Source: Flavobacteriaceae bacterium
Lineage (GTDB): Bacteria; Bacteroidota; Bacteroidia; Flavobacteriales; Flavobacteriaceae
NCBI GenBank assembly: GCA_030148025.1
Contig: JASBUG010000042.1
Location: forward strand, 1 to 53,063
DNA: 53,063 nt
Direction of reading: 5' to 3'
Below the pieces are notes generated by a model. That model had not been told where the DNA came from. It searched no databases and saw only the letters and a program-made list of their open reading frames with translations. Positions 52,244 through 53,063 of the stretch are shown in pieces (within the stretch, counting starts at the first letter, position 1; each line of letters starts with the position of its first letter). The position numbers were made by a program, and so were the translations under genes.

Positions 52244-53063
52244 ATGACGGCATCTACTCTATTTTACATCTTAATAGCGATTCTTGTTATCAATTTTGTT
52301 GTAGACAAAATTTTAGACAGTTTGAATGCAAAACATTTTAACGATGTATTACCTCCAGAGCTACAAGATGTGTATGACGATGCAGAATACAAACGTTCGC
52401 AACAATACAAAGCTACCAATCAACAATTTTCAAGCATTACCTCTACATTTTCACTACTAATCACATTGGCTTTTTTCTTTTTTGATGGGTTTGAATTTGT
52501 AGATGACATCGCTAGAAGTTTTACATCTAATAATATTCTAGTCGGACTTCTATTTTTTGGAATCATCATGTTAGCTAGCGATATTATTACCACGCCTTTT
52601 TCGTATTACAGAACCTTTGTTATTGAAGAAAAATTCGGATTCAATAAAACCACAAAAAAGACCTTCATTCTCGACAAAATAAAAGGCTGGATCATGATGA
52701 TCATTCTTGGAGGTGGAATTCTAGCGCTTATCATTTGGTTCTATGAAATGACTGGAAGTAATTTCTGGTTATATGCATGGGCGCTAATAACTATCTTTTC
52801 GGTATTTATGAACATGTTCTATTCAAGGTTGATTGTACCCATGTTCAACAAACAAACACCTTTAGAAGAAGGCGAATTACGAAATAAAATATCGGCCTAT
52901 GCCAAAACAGTAGGCTTCAAACTAAATAAGATCTTTGTAATAGACGGCTCTAAACGTAGCACAAAAGCCAATGCTTATTTCTCTGGATTTGGAAGCGAAA
53001 AGCGCGTTACACTTTACGACACTTTAATTAACGATCTTGATGACGAAGAAATAGTAGCTGTAT
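52244..53063 (+). CDS. M48 family (Ste24/CAAX-type) metalloprotease, cut by window end
   Basis: The open frame begins MTASTLFYILIAIL at 52244 and runs off the right edge after 273 codons. It has an N-terminal hairpin of helices (LFYILIAILVINFVVDKIL), then membrane segments, the VIEEKFGFNK motif of M48_N proteins, and VIDGSKRSTKANAYFSGFG immediately ahead of DTLINDLDDEEIVAV, the segment that precedes the catalytic HEXXH in this family. The HEXXH itself lies beyond the edge, so catalysis is not shown here. Ste24-like enzymes cut hydrophobic membrane-proximal peptides. It starts 10 bp after the methyltransferase gene, so it is in the same operon. Confidence 0.88.
   Translation, partial: MTASTLFYILIAILVINFVVDKILDSLNAKHFNDVLPPELQDVYDDAEYKRSQQYKATNQQFSSITSTFSLLITLAFFFFDGFEFVDDIARSFTSNNILVGLLFFGIIMLASDIITTPFSYYRTFVIEEKFGFNKTTKKTFILDKIKGWIMMIILGGGILALIIWFYEMTGSNFWLYAWALITIFSVFMNMFYSRLIVPMFNKQTPLEEGELRNKISAYAKTVGFKLNKIFVIDGSKRSTKANAYFSGFGSEKRVTLYDTLINDLDDEEIVAV

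Overview
The window is AT-rich chromosomal DNA from a Bacteroidota bacterium, almost certainly class Flavobacteriia (family Flavobacteriaceae). The signs are type IX secretion C-terminal sorting domains on several proteins, the gliding-motility isomerase GldI, many lipoproteins with short N-terminal signals, flavobacterial families (DUF3810, DUF5683, DUF6122, DUF6503), almost no Shine-Dalgarno sequences, and repeated TAnnTTTG-type -7 promoter elements just upstream of start codons. The genus cannot be fixed from the sequence. There is no integrase, transposase, CRISPR array or prophage.

Layout: 1-7170 holds tRNA-Pro(TGG), a PQQ-type sugar dehydrogenase, and a plus-strand run udk - ftsB/divIC-like - mutA - two lipoproteins - mutB (methylmalonyl-CoA mutase). 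7185-9950 is a large M16 peptidase. 10146-13772 is a minus-strand nitrite/NO operon: cytochrome-c-fused copper nitrite reductase, FGE-like NirV, SCO-type chaperone, RIC iron-sulfur repair protein. It is preceded by a TGA-N6-TCA palindrome placed like a class II FNR/CRP-type activator site. 14134-19700 is a plus-strand run parA - parB - DUF5683 - dapB - lepB - wbqC-like - DUF6122. 19833-26268 is a compact minus-strand run: TPR protein, ribH, two paralogous small membrane proteins, mutL, two rhomboid proteases, an endonuclease/phosphatase-family protein. 26406-28835 has recF, a lipoprotein, a DUF721/DciA-like protein and a small membrane protein.

29076-38725 holds a cold-shock protein, ndk, an AraC regulator with membrane N-terminus divergent from a T9SS protein and an S74 'tail fiber' protein, a PhoD-like phosphatase, nrnA-like, gldI, a cyclophilin-FKBP fusion and pepD. 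38803-44220 carries DUF3810 (with an HEXXH motif) and two amidohydrolase-family genes, two of whose three domains have lost the HxH metal motif. 44288-46923 is a tandem family of receptor-L-domain-like lipoproteins, three intact and one gutted to its promoter and last ~25 codons. 47032-51387 has DUF6503 and two T9SS surface proteins; 51433 to the end has a TrmH-type methyltransferase and a truncated M48 protease.

Most of the window is ordinary flavobacterial housekeeping. The points most worth a second look are the L-domain lipoprotein array with its dead copy, the predicted regulation of the nirK operon, the altered endonuclease motif in MutL, the amidohydrolase pseudo-domains, the very short leaders with interlocked divergent promoters, and a small unrecognised two-ORF unit at 28232-28881 bracketed by near-identical 15-mers.
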